64,000 nucleotides of DNA from Azospirillum baldaniorum (GTDB lineage: Bacteria; Pseudomonadota; Alphaproteobacteria; Azospirillales; Azospirillaceae): the NCBI RefSeq assembly GCF_003119195.2, contig NZ_CP022253.1:1931001-1995000 (forward strand), in the 5' to 3' direction. The translations under genes and the position numbers were made by a program. A model generated the notes under the pieces. The model did no database searches, was not told the origin of the DNA, and saw only the letters and a list, made by a program, of their open reading frames with translations. Within the stretch, counting starts at the first letter, position 1, and the number at the start of each line of letters is the position of its first letter. Shown piece by piece: positions 7,608 to 16,632 of this stretch.

Positions 7608-9341
7608 TCAATCGTCGGCTCCCTCGGCCCAGCGCAGCAGCAGCGCCACGGCTTCCGGCGGCTCGGGGCGGATCATCGGCACGCTGCCCAGGATCACATG
7701 GCCCGCCCCGCCGTCCACGGTGATGATCTCACCCGCCCGGACGGTCAGGTCGCCCACGGTCATCACGCCGGCCGCCGGATCGACGCGCAGCATGCGCGCT
7801 CCGGTGACGCAGGGCAGCCCCATGGCGCGGGCGACGGTGGCGGCGTGGCTGGTCGCTCCGCCGCGGGCGGTCACCACCGCGCAGGCCACCTGCATGCCGT
7901 GCACGTCGTGGGGAGAGGTTTCCGGGCGGCACAGCACAACCGCCACGCCCTCCGCCGCCAGCCGGACCGCCTCGTCCGACGTGAAGACCGCGGCACCCGT
8001 GGCAGCGCCGGAGGAGGCCGGCAGACCGCGGGCGATCACCTCGCGGGGCGCGTCCGGATCGGGGATGGGGCGCAGGCTGTCCGCCAGCGCCGGCAGGTCG
8101 GCGCGCCGCACCGCCTCGGCCCGCGAGATGATGCCGGCCTGCGCCATTTCCGTGGCGATGCGCACTCCCGCCTCCGGCGTCCGCTTGCCGGCACGAGACT
8201 GGAGGATGAACAGGCGCCCCTGCTGAACGGTGAACTCGATCTCCTGCATGTCGCCGAAATGGCGCTCCAGCCGGTCGGCGATGCGCCCCAGCTCGGCGAA
8301 GGCCTCGGGAGCGACCGCCTCAAGAGACGCGTCGGCGCCGGCCAGCGGCCCCGGCGTGCGCAGGCCGGACACGATGTCCTCACCCTGGGCGTCAGCCAGG
8401 AATTCGCCGCACAGCACGGCCTCGCCGGTGGAGGGATCGCGGCTGTGGGCGACGCCCGTGCCGGAGGCGCTGCCGCGGTTGCCGAACACCATCGCCTGCA
8501 CGGTCGCCGCGGTGCTCCAATCGTCGGGAATGCCGTGCACCGCCCGGAAGGCCACGGCGCGGGCGTTGCTCCAGGAGCGGAAAATGGCCCCGATGGCGGC
8601 GAAGAGCTGGGTGCGCGCGTCCTGCGGGAAGGGCTCTCCCGCCTCGCGCTCAATCACCTCGCGGTAGGCAGCGGCCACGGCGCGCCAGTCGGCGGCGTTC
8701 AGGTCGGCGTCACGGGTCAGCCCACGCCCTTCCTTGTAGGCCTCCAGCGCCGCATCGAAGACGTGGGCGCCCACCCCCTGCACCACCGTGCCGTAGGTTT
8801 GGATCAGCCGGCGGTAGCAGTCATAGGCGAAGCGCGCGTCGCCGCTGCGCGCGGCCAGCCCCGTCACCGTCGCGTCGGTCAGGCCGAGATTCAGGATCGT
8901 GTCCATCATGCCGGGCATCGAGGCCCGTGCGCCCGACCGCACGGACACCAGCAGCGGGTTCTCCGACCCGCCGAAGCGGGTGCCCGCCACGGCTTCCAGC
9001 CGGGTCAGCGCCTCCTCCACCTGGGCCTTCAACCCGGCGGGAAAGCCACCCTGCCCGGCGCGGTGTCGGCGGCTGGCCTCCGCCACGATGGTAAAGCCAG
9101 GCGGCACCGGCACGCCCAGCCGTGCCATCTCGGCCAGCCCGGCGCCCTTGCCGCCCAGCTCCGCCAGCATGCCGCCGTGCCCTTCCGCCCCGCCGCCACC
9201 AAAGGCGTAGACCCACCGCTGCCCACCGGCTACCTGTCCTTTGGCCGCTGGCAACGCCGCGTGCCCGGCAACCACGGCGGCACCGACGGCGATGGCGCCG
9301 CTGGTGTCGGTGGAGCCTTGGATGATGGACTGGTGGAGCAT
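7608..9341 (-). CDS. pyruvate, phosphate dikinase-like protein lacking the C-terminal PEP/pyruvate domain
   Basis: 577 residues against about 880 for full PPDK. It has the ATP-grasp part (LGGKGAGLAEMARLGVPVPPG near 60-85; SVRSGARASMPGMMDTILNLG near 130-150; the Glu-rich FTVQQGRLFILQSRAGKRT near 345) and the swivelling phosphohistidine domain with TARGGATSHAATVARAMG near 500, where His is the phosphate carrier. The sequence then stops: the TIM-barrel that binds PEP/pyruvate is missing, and no ORF encoding it follows. PPDK interconverts pyruvate and PEP. This form could phosphorylate its own His but would need another protein for transfer. Pyruvate kinase is encoded 1.2 kb away. Confidence 0.85.
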   Translation of the reverse strand: MLHQSIIQGSTDTSGAIAVGAAVVAGHAALPAAKGQVAGGQRWVYAFGGGGAEGHGGMLAELGGKGAGLAEMARLGVPVPPGFTIVAEASRRHRAGQGGFPAGLKAQVEEALTRLEAVAGTRFGGSENPLLVSVRSGARASMPGMMDTILNLGLTDATVTGLAARSGDARFAYDCYRRLIQTYGTVVQGVGAHVFDAALEAYKEGRGLTRDADLNAADWRAVAAAYREVIEREAGEPFPQDARTQLFAAIGAIFRSWSNARAVAFRAVHGIPDDWSTAATVQAMVFGNRGSASGTGVAHSRDPSTGEAVLCGEFLADAQGEDIVSGLRTPGPLAGADASLEAVAPEAFAELGRIADRLERHFGDMQEIEFTVQQGRLFILQSRAGKRTPEAGVRIATEMAQAGIISRAEAVRRADLPALADSLRPIPDPDAPREVIARGLPASSGAATGAAVFTSDEAVRLAAEGVAVVLCRPETSPHDVHGMQVACAVVTARGGATSHAATVARAMGLPCVTGARMLRVDPAAGVMTVGDLTVRAGEIITVDGGAGHVILGSVPMIRPEPPEAVALLLRWAEGADD

Positions 9342-9513
9342 GGACCTATCCTCGCGTCGGCGTGGTGTTCAGGCACCCTGTGGACATGAACGGAAAATTT
9401 CTCCGGTCAAACCGATATCTTATTTCCTTATAATGCCATCTTGCGAACTGAGTGCAATGCACAAATAGTCGCATTTGCGACGATAACGCTTCGGCGGCGA
9501 AAAAAGGCACGGG

Positions 9514-9534
9514 AAATTCCGCATAGCGGAATTT
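9514..9534 (-). terminator. hairpin downstream of the Nudix gene
   Basis: Perfect 9-bp inverted repeat AAATTCCGC / GCGGAATTT in an A/T-rich stretch. On the minus strand it is followed by CCCGTGCCTTTTTT, compatible with a factor-independent terminator for the Nudix gene. Confidence 0.5.
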
Positions 9535-9588
9535 TAGGCGAATTGTTCACCAGAAATGCGCGACGCGAACCCCGGACGGCCTGGGCGC

Positions 9589-10341
9589 TCAGCCCAGCCG
9601 CGCCTGCTCCAGCGGAACTCGGGTCAGGGGGTAACCGAGACCTTCCGGGATGCACAACGCTGGCCCCTCGGGGGTGTCGGCGGGACGGGGCAGGATGGGG
9701 GTCAGGGGATGGAAGCGCGCGGCCTCTTCCATCGCGTGGCGGACCGTGCGGCAGCCGGCCAGACGCAGCAGGGTCATGCGGGTGGCGAAGACCAGCGACA
9801 GCCGTTCCGCCTCCGCCTCGGCCAGGATCGCCCGCGGCGTGCCCCAGAACCCGGCGACCGCCTCCACCCCATCGACCACGGCGGTCTGGCGCGGCGGCGC
9901 CTTGGCGAGGAAGAACAGGGTGTCGTAGCGCCGCCACACGCTCTCGGGCGTGACCCAGCGGGCGAAGGGCACCAGAGCCGCCACGTCCGGCGCCAGCCCC
10001 GCCGCCAGCAGCCGATCCAGGAAGGTCCCGCCCGACGCGCTGCGCAGCCCGTCGAGAAGGGCGGCATCCACCGTGCCACCGGTCAACAGCAGGCCGCATT
10101 CCTCGAACGCCTCGCGGATCGCGGCCATCCGCTGCGGCATGTCATCGGTCAGCGGCAACGACAGCTCCCGCCAGGGCAGCTCGCTGTCCTCCGCGTCCAG
10201 CCGCCCGCCGGGAAACACCGTGGCGCCGGGCGCAAAGCGAAGGTCGCGGTGGCGCTGGATCATGAAGACCTCCAGCCCGTCCACGCTGTCGCGCAAAAGG
10301 ATCAGGCCGGCGGCGGAAAGCGGCTCGACAGGCGTGTTCAT
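9589..10341 (-). CDS. Nudix hydrolase (NUDT19/CoA-diphosphatase-like)
   Basis: 250 residues. The Nudix box is present as VFPGGRLDAEDSE... followed by AAIREAFEECGLLL, with a spacer between the G and REAFEE parts as in the NUDT19-like group. The Glu residues of REAFEE bind the metal. The long C-terminal half is typical of NUDT19-like proteins, which cleave CoA and acyl-CoA. A CoA substrate would suit the surrounding CoA chemistry, but that is inferred. It diverges from pyk. Confidence 0.8.
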   Translation of the reverse strand: MNTPVEPLSAAGLILLRDSVDGLEVFMIQRHRDLRFAPGATVFPGGRLDAEDSELPWRELSLPLTDDMPQRMAAIREAFEECGLLLTGGTVDAALLDGLRSASGGTFLDRLLAAGLAPDVAALVPFARWVTPESVWRRYDTLFFLAKAPPRQTAVVDGVEAVAGFWGTPRAILAEAEAERLSLVFATRMTLLRLAGCRTVRHAMEEAARFHPLTPILPRPADTPEGPALCIPEGLGYPLTRVPLEQARLG

Positions 10342-10394
10342 GGCATCGTCCTGGCTGATCGCGGGCGTCCAGTGTCTGCCCAGGGCTCACCCCC

Positions 10395-10452
10395 GGTCAA
10401 ACCAACCGTGTGACTTCCCGCTATGTGGAAAAGCCATAGCGGCGGTTTGACC
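10395..10452. promoter_or_regulatory. nested inverted repeats in the nudix-pyk spacer
   Basis: Outer arms GGTCAAACC (10395-10403) and GGTTTGACC (10444-10452) enclose inner arms CCGCTATG (10418-10425) and CATAGCGG (10435-10442). The element may be a cruciform, a dyad for a regulator, or an RNA structure in the pyk leader. No known family was recognised. Confidence 0.4.
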
Positions 10453-10535
10453 CCCGCCCCGCCCCGGTCGCAGCATCACCCCAAGCACCGCACAGTCACC
10501 GCCTAAAGTCATCGCCCTCTCAGGAGGCCCGCGCC

Positions 10536-12008
10536 ATGCAGCGCAACCGCAGCACCAAGATCGTCGCCACTCTGGGGCCGGCCAGCTCGACCTACAGCCA
10601 GATTTTCGCCCTCGCCGAGGCCGGCGTGGATGTCTTCCGCCTGAACGCCAGCCACGGCACGCAGCGCGACCACGCCGAACGCTACCGCCAGATCCGCGCG
10701 GTCGAGGAGACGGTCGGGCGCCCCATCGGCGTGCTTCTCGATCTTCAGGGTCCGAAGCTGCGCGTCGGCACCTTCAAGGAGGTGGCGGTGATCCTGGCCG
10801 GCGGCGACCGCTTCCGCCTCGACCTCGACCCGACCCCCGGCGACCGCAGCCGCGTCTGCGTCCCGCATCCGGAGATCTTCGCCAGCCTGGAGCCGGGGCA
10901 CGAGCTTCTGCTGAACGACGGGCGCATGCGCCTGCGCGTGCTGAGCTGCGGGCCGGACCACGCGGAGACCGAGGTCATGGTCGGCGGCACCCTGTCCGAC
11001 CGCAAGGGCATGAACGTCCCCGGCACCACGCTGGCCCTCAGCGCCCTGTCGGAGAAGGACCGCAGCGACCTGCAGTTCGGCCTGACGCTGGGCGTGGACT
11101 GGATCGGCCTCAGCTTCGTGCAACGGCCCGAGGACATCCTGGAGGCGCGCGCCCTGATCGGCGACCGCGCCCACATCATGACCAAGGTGGAGAAGCCCGC
11201 CGCCCTGCCCCGGCTGGAGGAGATCATCGCCCTGTCGGACGCGGTGATGGTGGCCCGCGGCGACCTCGGCGTGGAACTGCCGCCCGAGGACGTGCCCGGC
11301 CTGCAGAAGCGGATGATCCGCCTGAGCCGCGCCGCCGGCAAGCCGGTGATCGTCGCCACGCAGATGCTGGAATCCATGATCACTGAGCCGACGCCGACGC
11401 GCGCCGAGGCGTCGGACGTGGCGACCGCCGTCTATGACGGGTCGGACGCCGTGATGCTGTCGGCGGAATCGGCATCGGGCAAGCATCCGGTGGAGGCCGT
11501 GGCGATGATGGACCGCATCATCCGCCGGGTCGAGCGCGATCCGCTCTACCGCCGCATCATGGACTCCGAGCATCCGAGCCCGGAGGCGACCACCCCGGAT
11601 GCCCTGTCCGCCGCGGCGCGCCAGATCGCCGAGACCATCTCGGCCGCCGGCATCGCCACCTTCACCAGCACCGGCTCGACCGCGCGGCGCGCCTCGCGCG
11701 AGCGGCCGACCGTGCCGATCCTCGGCCTCAGCGCCGAACGCGGGACTGCCCGCCTGCTGTCGCTGGCCTGGGGCGTGCATCCGGTCTGGACCGCCGACGT
11801 GGCGAATTTCGCGGAGATGGTCGAGCGGGCGAGCCTCGTCGCCGCGCAGGAGGGCATCGGCGCCCCCGGCCAGTCCCTGATCGTGACGGCGGGTGTCCCC
11901 TTCGGAACGCCCGGCACCACCAACAGCCTGCGCGTGGTCACGATCGCCGCGAACGGTCTGAACAGCGCTTCCGAAACCGCCGCGGTCAAGACCCACGTGC
12001 CGGCCTGA
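10536..12008 (+). CDS. pyk: pyruvate kinase
   Basis: 490 residues. The sequence STKIVATLGPASS opens the TIM barrel. The catalytic lysine segment is MTKVEKPAAL, the metal site is VMVARGDLGVELP, and the ADP/K+ region is ATQMLESMITEPTPTRAE followed by DGSDAVMLSAESASG. The C-terminal effector domain is present. It converts PEP and ADP to pyruvate and ATP in the cytosol. A TCAGGAGG site lies upstream. Its position next to glyoxylate-to-2-phosphoglycerate genes suggests it drains PEP made by that route; pyk genes in this setting are also known in Methylobacterium and E. coli glyoxylate loci. Confidence 0.95.
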   Translation: MQRNRSTKIVATLGPASSTYSQIFALAEAGVDVFRLNASHGTQRDHAERYRQIRAVEETVGRPIGVLLDLQGPKLRVGTFKEVAVILAGGDRFRLDLDPTPGDRSRVCVPHPEIFASLEPGHELLLNDGRMRLRVLSCGPDHAETEVMVGGTLSDRKGMNVPGTTLALSALSEKDRSDLQFGLTLGVDWIGLSFVQRPEDILEARALIGDRAHIMTKVEKPAALPRLEEIIALSDAVMVARGDLGVELPPEDVPGLQKRMIRLSRAAGKPVIVATQMLESMITEPTPTRAEASDVATAVYDGSDAVMLSAESASGKHPVEAVAMMDRIIRRVERDPLYRRIMDSEHPSPEATTPDALSAAARQIAETISAAGIATFTSTGSTARRASRERPTVPILGLSAERGTARLLSLAWGVHPVWTADVANFAEMVERASLVAAQEGIGAPGQSLIVTAGVPFGTPGTTNSLRVVTIAANGLNSASETAAVKTHVPA

Positions 12009-12051
12009 CCCTGTATCGGTGCCCTTCCCCCTCATCGGGGGCGGGGCACCT

Positions 12052-12741
12052 TCACTCCAGGAAATCGCAATGCTTCTCGACGTGCGCCGCCAGACCCAGC
12101 GTGTGGTCGCGGATCAGGTGTTCGGCCTGATCGACGTCGCGGCGTTCCAGCGCCTTGATGATTTCCTTGTGGTCGTTGATCGACCGCTCCGCCCGGTTGT
12201 CCTGACCGATGGTCAGCTTGCGGATCGCGCGGATGTGGATGAACAGGTTGTCGGTCATCTCCTGGATCAGCTTGGAGCCGCTGAGCCGGATGATGCTCTT
12301 GTGGAAGGCGATGTTGGCGTCGGAGTATTCGTTGACATGCTCCTTGGGGTTCCGCATCTCGAAGTTGCGGAACAGGTCCCACAGGGTGCGGATGTCCTCG
12401 TCAGTGGCCTGCGTCGCGACCATCCGACCGGCCATGCTCTCCAGCGCCGCCCAGACCTGGATCATCTCGACGATCTCGGCCTTGGTCTTACGGATGACGA
12501 AGATGCCCCGGCGCGGCTGGAGGCGGATGAACCCCTCCTGCTCCAGCAGGGTCAGCGCCTCGCGGATCGGCGTCCGGCTGACGCCCAGCAACTCGCTGAG
12601 CTGCCGCTCCTCAAGCCGGATCTCGTCGTTATGGTCGTAGATGTCCATTTGCGAGATGGCTTGCTTCAACGCATGGTACGCTTGGCTGCGGAAGGTCGTT
12701 CCGGTGTCGAGCGGCTGGACGTTGATCGGCGGAGGGTTCAT
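12052..12741 (-). CDS. GntR-family regulator, FadR/FCD subgroup (gntR1)
   Basis: About 229 residues. The winged helix ([35 protein letters not shown]) is followed by an all-helical FCD ligand domain with the metal-binding pattern DANIAFHKSII, HIRAI and the final His in DHKEII. It is a close paralogue of the GntR gene at 32.9 kb; both end HCDFL(E/D). FCD regulators bind small carboxylates and are usually repressors. ATG at 12741 is preferred to GTG at 12750 because GAGGAA is 11 bases before it. The likely targets are the TGGTATACCA sites, with oxalate, oxalyl-CoA or glyoxylate as possible effector. Confidence 0.88.
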   Translation of the reverse strand: MNPPPINVQPLDTGTTFRSQAYHALKQAISQMDIYDHNDEIRLEERQLSELLGVSRTPIREALTLLEQEGFIRLQPRRGIFVIRKTKAEIVEMIQVWAALESMAGRMVATQATDEDIRTLWDLFRNFEMRNPKEHVNEYSDANIAFHKSIIRLSGSKLIQEMTDNLFIHIRAIRKLTIGQDNRAERSINDHKEIIKALERRDVDQAEHLIRDHTLGLAAHVEKHCDFLE

Positions 12742-12834
12742 GGTCGGCACCGTTCCTCAATGCTGGCCGTCCGGAAGCACCCCACTGTGCGCCGGCCCGG
12801 TCGTGCGAAAGGCATCGCATCGTTTTCGTATATG

Positions 12835-12844
12835 AGATACCAGA
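12835..12844. promoter_or_regulatory. degenerate GntR-type half-site upstream of gntR1
   Basis: GATACCAGAT, one good half of the recurring operator, preceded by a poor left half (GTATATGA), about 94 bp upstream of gntR1. It could serve autoregulation. Confidence 0.35.
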
Positions 12845-12911
12845 TGCACATTTCGGGCTGAAAAGTCCAGGATTACGATAAAGATAGGGTGGCTCCGCCC
12901 GCCCCTCGTCC

Positions 12912-13535
12912 TTACGGTTGTCCGCCTTTCAATGCCTTGAGCAGATCGGGCAGGCGGTCCGGTGTCCGCATCGCCGTGCCCATGACCGCCACTCCGGCGG
13001 CTCCCGCGGCCAGACAGTCTCCAACAGTGCCCGACTCCACGCCGCCAAGCGCGATGATGGGCAGCGGAGCCTCCGCGGCCAAGCGTCTCAGCGCCTCCGT
13101 CCCGATCGGCGGGCCGTAGCCCGGCTTGCTCGGCGACGGAAAGACGGGCGACAGCGTGACGTAATCCGCCCCGCCCGCCACGGCCCGCCGAATCCCCTCC
13201 GCGTCATGGGTCGAGAGCCCGACCAAGGCGCCGGGGCCGAGCCGCCGCCGTGCGGCCGCCACATCGGCCCCCTCCGGCAGATGCACACCATCCGTACCGG
13301 CGGCCAGCGCCAGATCCGGATCGCCGTGCAGCGTGACCACCGCCCCCCAGGGCCGCGCCCGCTCCACCAGCGCATGCGCCAGGGCGATCTGCCGCGACTC
13401 GTCCAGATCCTTTTCGCGCAGCGACAGCCAACGCAGCCCGCCGGCGAACAGGCGCGCCGCCAGATCCGGCAGGGGCTGCGCCGCCTGCCGCCGGTCCGTA
13501 ATCGCCAGGAGGCGGGGACTCGGGATCGCCATCAT
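12912..13535 (-). CDS. thiE: thiamine phosphate synthase (ThiE/TenI family)
   Basis: 207 residues. The TIM-barrel of ThiE is seen in RLLAITDRR at the start, LREKDLDE (pyrophosphate site), [30 protein letters not shown] and the phosphate loop ALGGVESGT. ThiE joins HMP-PP and HET-P to form thiamine phosphate. Some ThiE-like proteins are TenI regulators or isomerases. It lies beside gcl, whose product needs thiamine diphosphate. Two adjacent ATGs (13535 and 13532) are possible starts and no strong ribosome site distinguishes them. Confidence 0.8.
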   Translation of the reverse strand: MMAIPSPRLLAITDRRQAAQPLPDLAARLFAGGLRWLSLREKDLDESRQIALAHALVERARPWGAVVTLHGDPDLALAAGTDGVHLPEGADVAAARRRLGPGALVGLSTHDAEGIRRAVAGGADYVTLSPVFPSPSKPGYGPPIGTEALRRLAAEAPLPIIALGGVESGTVGDCLAAGAAGVAVMGTAMRTPDRLPDLLKALKGGQP

Positions 13536-13730
13536 GCAACCACGATGACAGCGCCATCGGGACTGTGCAAGTGCAGCATAATTGTCCGCCGCGCCGTGAA
13601 GGACTGCCCCGTTCGGCGCGATTTCCATCACGCGGAAAGGATTCGCCAACACTTTGCCAATAGCCGCCCCGCTGATGAAAGCTCAATCCAACGCAACAGC
13701 GACCCGTTACGCGAGGGAGGAGACCAAGCC

Positions 13731-15500
13731 ATGGCTAGGATGATGGCGATTGAAGCGGCGGTGCATGTCCTGGAAAAGGAAGGCGTGTCCGTTTGCTTTG
13801 GCGTCCCCGGAGCGGCCATCAATCCGTTCTACGCGGCGCTGCAACGCAACGGCCGCATCGGCCACGTTCTTGCGCGCCATGTCGAGGGCGCGTCGCATAT
13901 GGCCGAGGGCTACACGCGCGCCAAGGCCGGCAACATCGGCGTCTGCATCGGCACCTCCGGCCCCGCCGGCACCGATATGATCACGGGCCTCTATTCGGCC
14001 TCCGCCGACTCCATTCCGATCCTGTGCATCACCGGCCAGGCGCCGCGCGCCCGCCTGCACAAGGAGGATTTCCAGGCCGTGGACATCCCGTCCATCGCCA
14101 AGCCGGTCGCCAAGTGGGCGGTCACCGTGCTGGAGCCGGGGCAGGTCCCCTACGCCTTCCAGCAAGCCTTCCACCTGATGCGCTCCGGCCGGCCCGGCCC
14201 GGTGCTGCTCGACCTGCCGATCGACGTGCAGATGGCCGAGATCGAGTTCGATCCCGACGCCTACGAGCCGCTGCCCACCTACAAGCCGGCGGCGACCCGA
14301 GCCCAGGTGGAAAAGGCGCTGGCCATGCTGAACGCGGCAGAGCGTCCGCTGCTGGTGGCCGGCGGCGGCATCATCAACGCCGACGCCAGCGACCGTCTGG
14401 TCGAGTTCGCCGAGATCGCCGGCCTGCCGGTCATCCCGACCCTGATGGCCTGGGGCGCCATTCCGGACGATCACCCGCTGATGGCCGGCATGGTCGGTTT
14501 GCAGACCGCCCACCGCTACGGCAACGCCGCCATGCTGGCGTCCGACTTCGTGCTGGGCATCGGCAACCGCTGGGCCAACCGCCACACCGGATCGGTCGAC
14601 GTCTACACCAAGGGCCGCAAGTTCGTGCATGTGGACATCGAGCCGACCCAGATCGGCCGCGTCTTCGCGCCGGACCTGGGCATCGTGTCCGACGCCGGGG
14701 CGGCGCTCGACCTCTTCATCGAGGTGGCGAAGGAGTGGAAGGCCGCCGGCAAGCTGCGCGACTGGTCGGAGTGGGTGAAGACCTGCCAAGTCCGCAAGCG
14801 CTCCATGCTGCGCCGGTCCGACTTCGCCAACGTGCCGATCAAGCCGCAGCGCGTCTATCAGGAGATGAACAGCGCCTTCGGCGAGGACGTCTGCTACGTC
14901 TCGACCATCGGCCTGTCGCAGATCGCCGGCGCGCAGTTCCTGCACGTCTACAAGCCGCGCCATTGGATCAATTGCGGTCAGGCCGGCCCGCTCGGCTGGA
15001 CCCTGCCGGCGGCGCTCGGCGTGCGGGTGGCCGATCCGAAGCGCAAGATCGTCGCGCTGTCCGGCGACTACGACTTCCAGTTCCTGATTGAGGAGCTGGC
15101 GGTGGGCGCCCAGTTCAAGCTGCCCTACATCCACGTCCTGGTGAACAACAGCTACCTCGGGCTGATCCGGCAGGCGCAGCGCGCCTTCCAGATGGACTTC
15201 CAAGTCCAGCTCTCCTTCGAGAACATCAACGCCCCGGAGATCGGCGTCTACGGCGTGGACCACGTCGCGGTGGCCGAGGGTCTGGGCTGCAAGGCCATCC
15301 GCGTCACCGACCCGGACAACCTGCAATCCGCCTTCGCGCAGGCGCAGCAGTGGATGGACGAGTTCCAGGTCCCGGTGGTCGTCGAGGTCATCCTGGAGCG
15401 CGTCACCAACATCGCCATGGGCACGGAGATCAACAACATCACCGAGTTCGAGGACGTGCTGGACGTGCCCGCGGACGAGCCGGAGCTGGTGCGGGTCTGA
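13731..15500 (+). CDS. gcl: glyoxylate carboligase (tartronate-semialdehyde synthase)
   Basis: 589 residues, as in E. coli Gcl (593). It is a ThDP enzyme with the PYR domain, a central FAD-type domain and a PP domain carrying SGDYDFQF...VNNSYLGLI (ThDP/Mg motif). Val51 in ARHVEGASH replaces the glutamate found in nearly all ThDP enzymes; this exception is a known hallmark of Gcl. The reaction joins two glyoxylates to tartronate semialdehyde and CO2. GGGAGGAGA precedes the ATG. It heads the series gcl-hyi-glxR-glycerate kinase on the same strand. No TGGTATACCA site was seen in its 195-bp upstream region. Confidence 0.96.
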   Translation: MARMMAIEAAVHVLEKEGVSVCFGVPGAAINPFYAALQRNGRIGHVLARHVEGASHMAEGYTRAKAGNIGVCIGTSGPAGTDMITGLYSASADSIPILCITGQAPRARLHKEDFQAVDIPSIAKPVAKWAVTVLEPGQVPYAFQQAFHLMRSGRPGPVLLDLPIDVQMAEIEFDPDAYEPLPTYKPAATRAQVEKALAMLNAAERPLLVAGGGIINADASDRLVEFAEIAGLPVIPTLMAWGAIPDDHPLMAGMVGLQTAHRYGNAAMLASDFVLGIGNRWANRHTGSVDVYTKGRKFVHVDIEPTQIGRVFAPDLGIVSDAGAALDLFIEVAKEWKAAGKLRDWSEWVKTCQVRKRSMLRRSDFANVPIKPQRVYQEMNSAFGEDVCYVSTIGLSQIAGAQFLHVYKPRHWINCGQAGPLGWTLPAALGVRVADPKRKIVALSGDYDFQFLIEELAVGAQFKLPYIHVLVNNSYLGLIRQAQRAFQMDFQVQLSFENINAPEIGVYGVDHVAVAEGLGCKAIRVTDPDNLQSAFAQAQQWMDEFQVPVVVEVILERVTNIAMGTEINNITEFEDVLDVPADEPELVRV

Positions 15501-15510
15501 TCGGGCGGTT

Positions 15511-15610
15511 GCCCCACCCTTCCCACTTCGTGGGTCCCCTCCCTCCCCCGCTTCGCAGGGGAGGGCCAAATTCCCTCCCCTGCGAAGCGGGGGAGGGTCA
15601 GGGTGGGGGC
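15511..15610. repeat. G/C-rich interspersed inverted repeat
   Basis: Two 25-base arms, 15541-15565 and 15573-15597, are perfect inverse complements around a 7-base loop, flanked by GCCCCACCCT and its complement AGGGTGGGGGC. A related element occurs at 47.04-47.15 kb and a looser one at 17.55-17.69 kb, so this is a dispersed, probably non-autonomous repeat. It may also act as a hairpin between gcl and hyi. Confidence 0.75.
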
Positions 15611-15755
15611 AAGCGGCTCCGCCAGATCCACAGTTCCGCAGGGTGAAAAAAGGCGGCTGTCGCGTTGACGCCTCCGCCATCACCCTCCGATCCTGAGCCA
15701 AACGGCCAAGCCTGTAACGAACATCCGGCCCGAAACGACCATCCGGGAGAGAGAC

Positions 15756-16553
15756 ATGCCCAAGTTCGCCGCCAACCTGACGATGCTCTACAACGAACTG
15801 CCCTTCCTCGACCGCTTCGCCGCGGCGGCGAAGGACGGCTTCACCGGCGTCGAGTATCTGTTCCCCTACGCCTTCGAGAAGGACGCGCTGGTCGAGCAGC
15901 TGGCCGCCAACCGGCTGACCCAGGTCCTGCACAACCTGCCGGCGGGCGACTGGGACGCGGGCGAGCGCGGCATCGCCGTCCTGCCGGACCGTGTGGGCGA
16001 GTTCCAGGACGGGGTGGGCCGCGCCATCGAATACGCCACGGCGCTGGGCTGCAAGCAGATCAACTGCCTCGCCGGCAAGGCCCCGGCGGGTGTGGCGGCG
16101 GATGCGCTGGAGCGCACCTTCGTCGACAACCTGTCCTTCGCCGCCAAGGCGCTGAAGCAGGCCGGCATCCGTTTCCTGATCGAGCCGATCAACACCCGCG
16201 ACATTCCGGGCTTCTACCTGACCAACACCACGCAGGCGGAACGGATTCTCGAGGCCGTCGGCTCCGACAACCTCTTCATCCAGTACGACGTCTATCACAT
16301 GCAGATCATGGAGGGCGACCTCGTCCCGACCATCCAGCGCCTGCTGCCGAAGATCGCGCATGTCCAGATCGCCGACAACCCTGGCCGCAACGAGCCGGGC
16401 ACCGGCGAGATCAACTACCCCTTCGTCTTCGCGGCGCTCGACCGGATCGGCTACGACGGCTGGGTCGGCTGCGAGTACAAGCCGGCCAAGGGGACCAGCG
16501 AAGGGCTGGGCTGGATGCGCGCCGCCACCCCCGGCGAGACCGTAGCCGCCTGA
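15756..16553 (+). CDS. hyi: hydroxypyruvate isomerase
   Basis: 265 residues (E. coli Hyi 258). The xylose-isomerase-like TIM barrel is recognisable from KFAANLTMLYNELPFLDRFA, HNLPAGDWDAGERGI, the metal/catalytic Glu in FLIEPINTRDIPGFYL, the His in YDVYHMQIMEGD and the late Glu in GWVGCEYKPA. It interconverts tartronate semialdehyde and hydroxypyruvate. GGGAGAGAG lies before the ATG. It sits between gcl and glxR as in standard glyoxylate operons. Confidence 0.94.
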   Translation: MPKFAANLTMLYNELPFLDRFAAAAKDGFTGVEYLFPYAFEKDALVEQLAANRLTQVLHNLPAGDWDAGERGIAVLPDRVGEFQDGVGRAIEYATALGCKQINCLAGKAPAGVAADALERTFVDNLSFAAKALKQAGIRFLIEPINTRDIPGFYLTNTTQAERILEAVGSDNLFIQYDVYHMQIMEGDLVPTIQRLLPKIAHVQIADNPGRNEPGTGEINYPFVFAALDRIGYDGWVGCEYKPAKGTSEGLGWMRAATPGETVAA

Positions 16554-16632
16554 GGGCCGCCGCCTAATGGCCGCCACCTGATCGCCCACCCCATTTCGAC
16601 CGCCCGAACACAGAAGATTTGAGGACACAGCC

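Noticed and set aside
15511..15610. CRISPR-like repeat
   Set aside because: The arms are inverted, not direct, there are only two units, and there are no spacers or cas genes.
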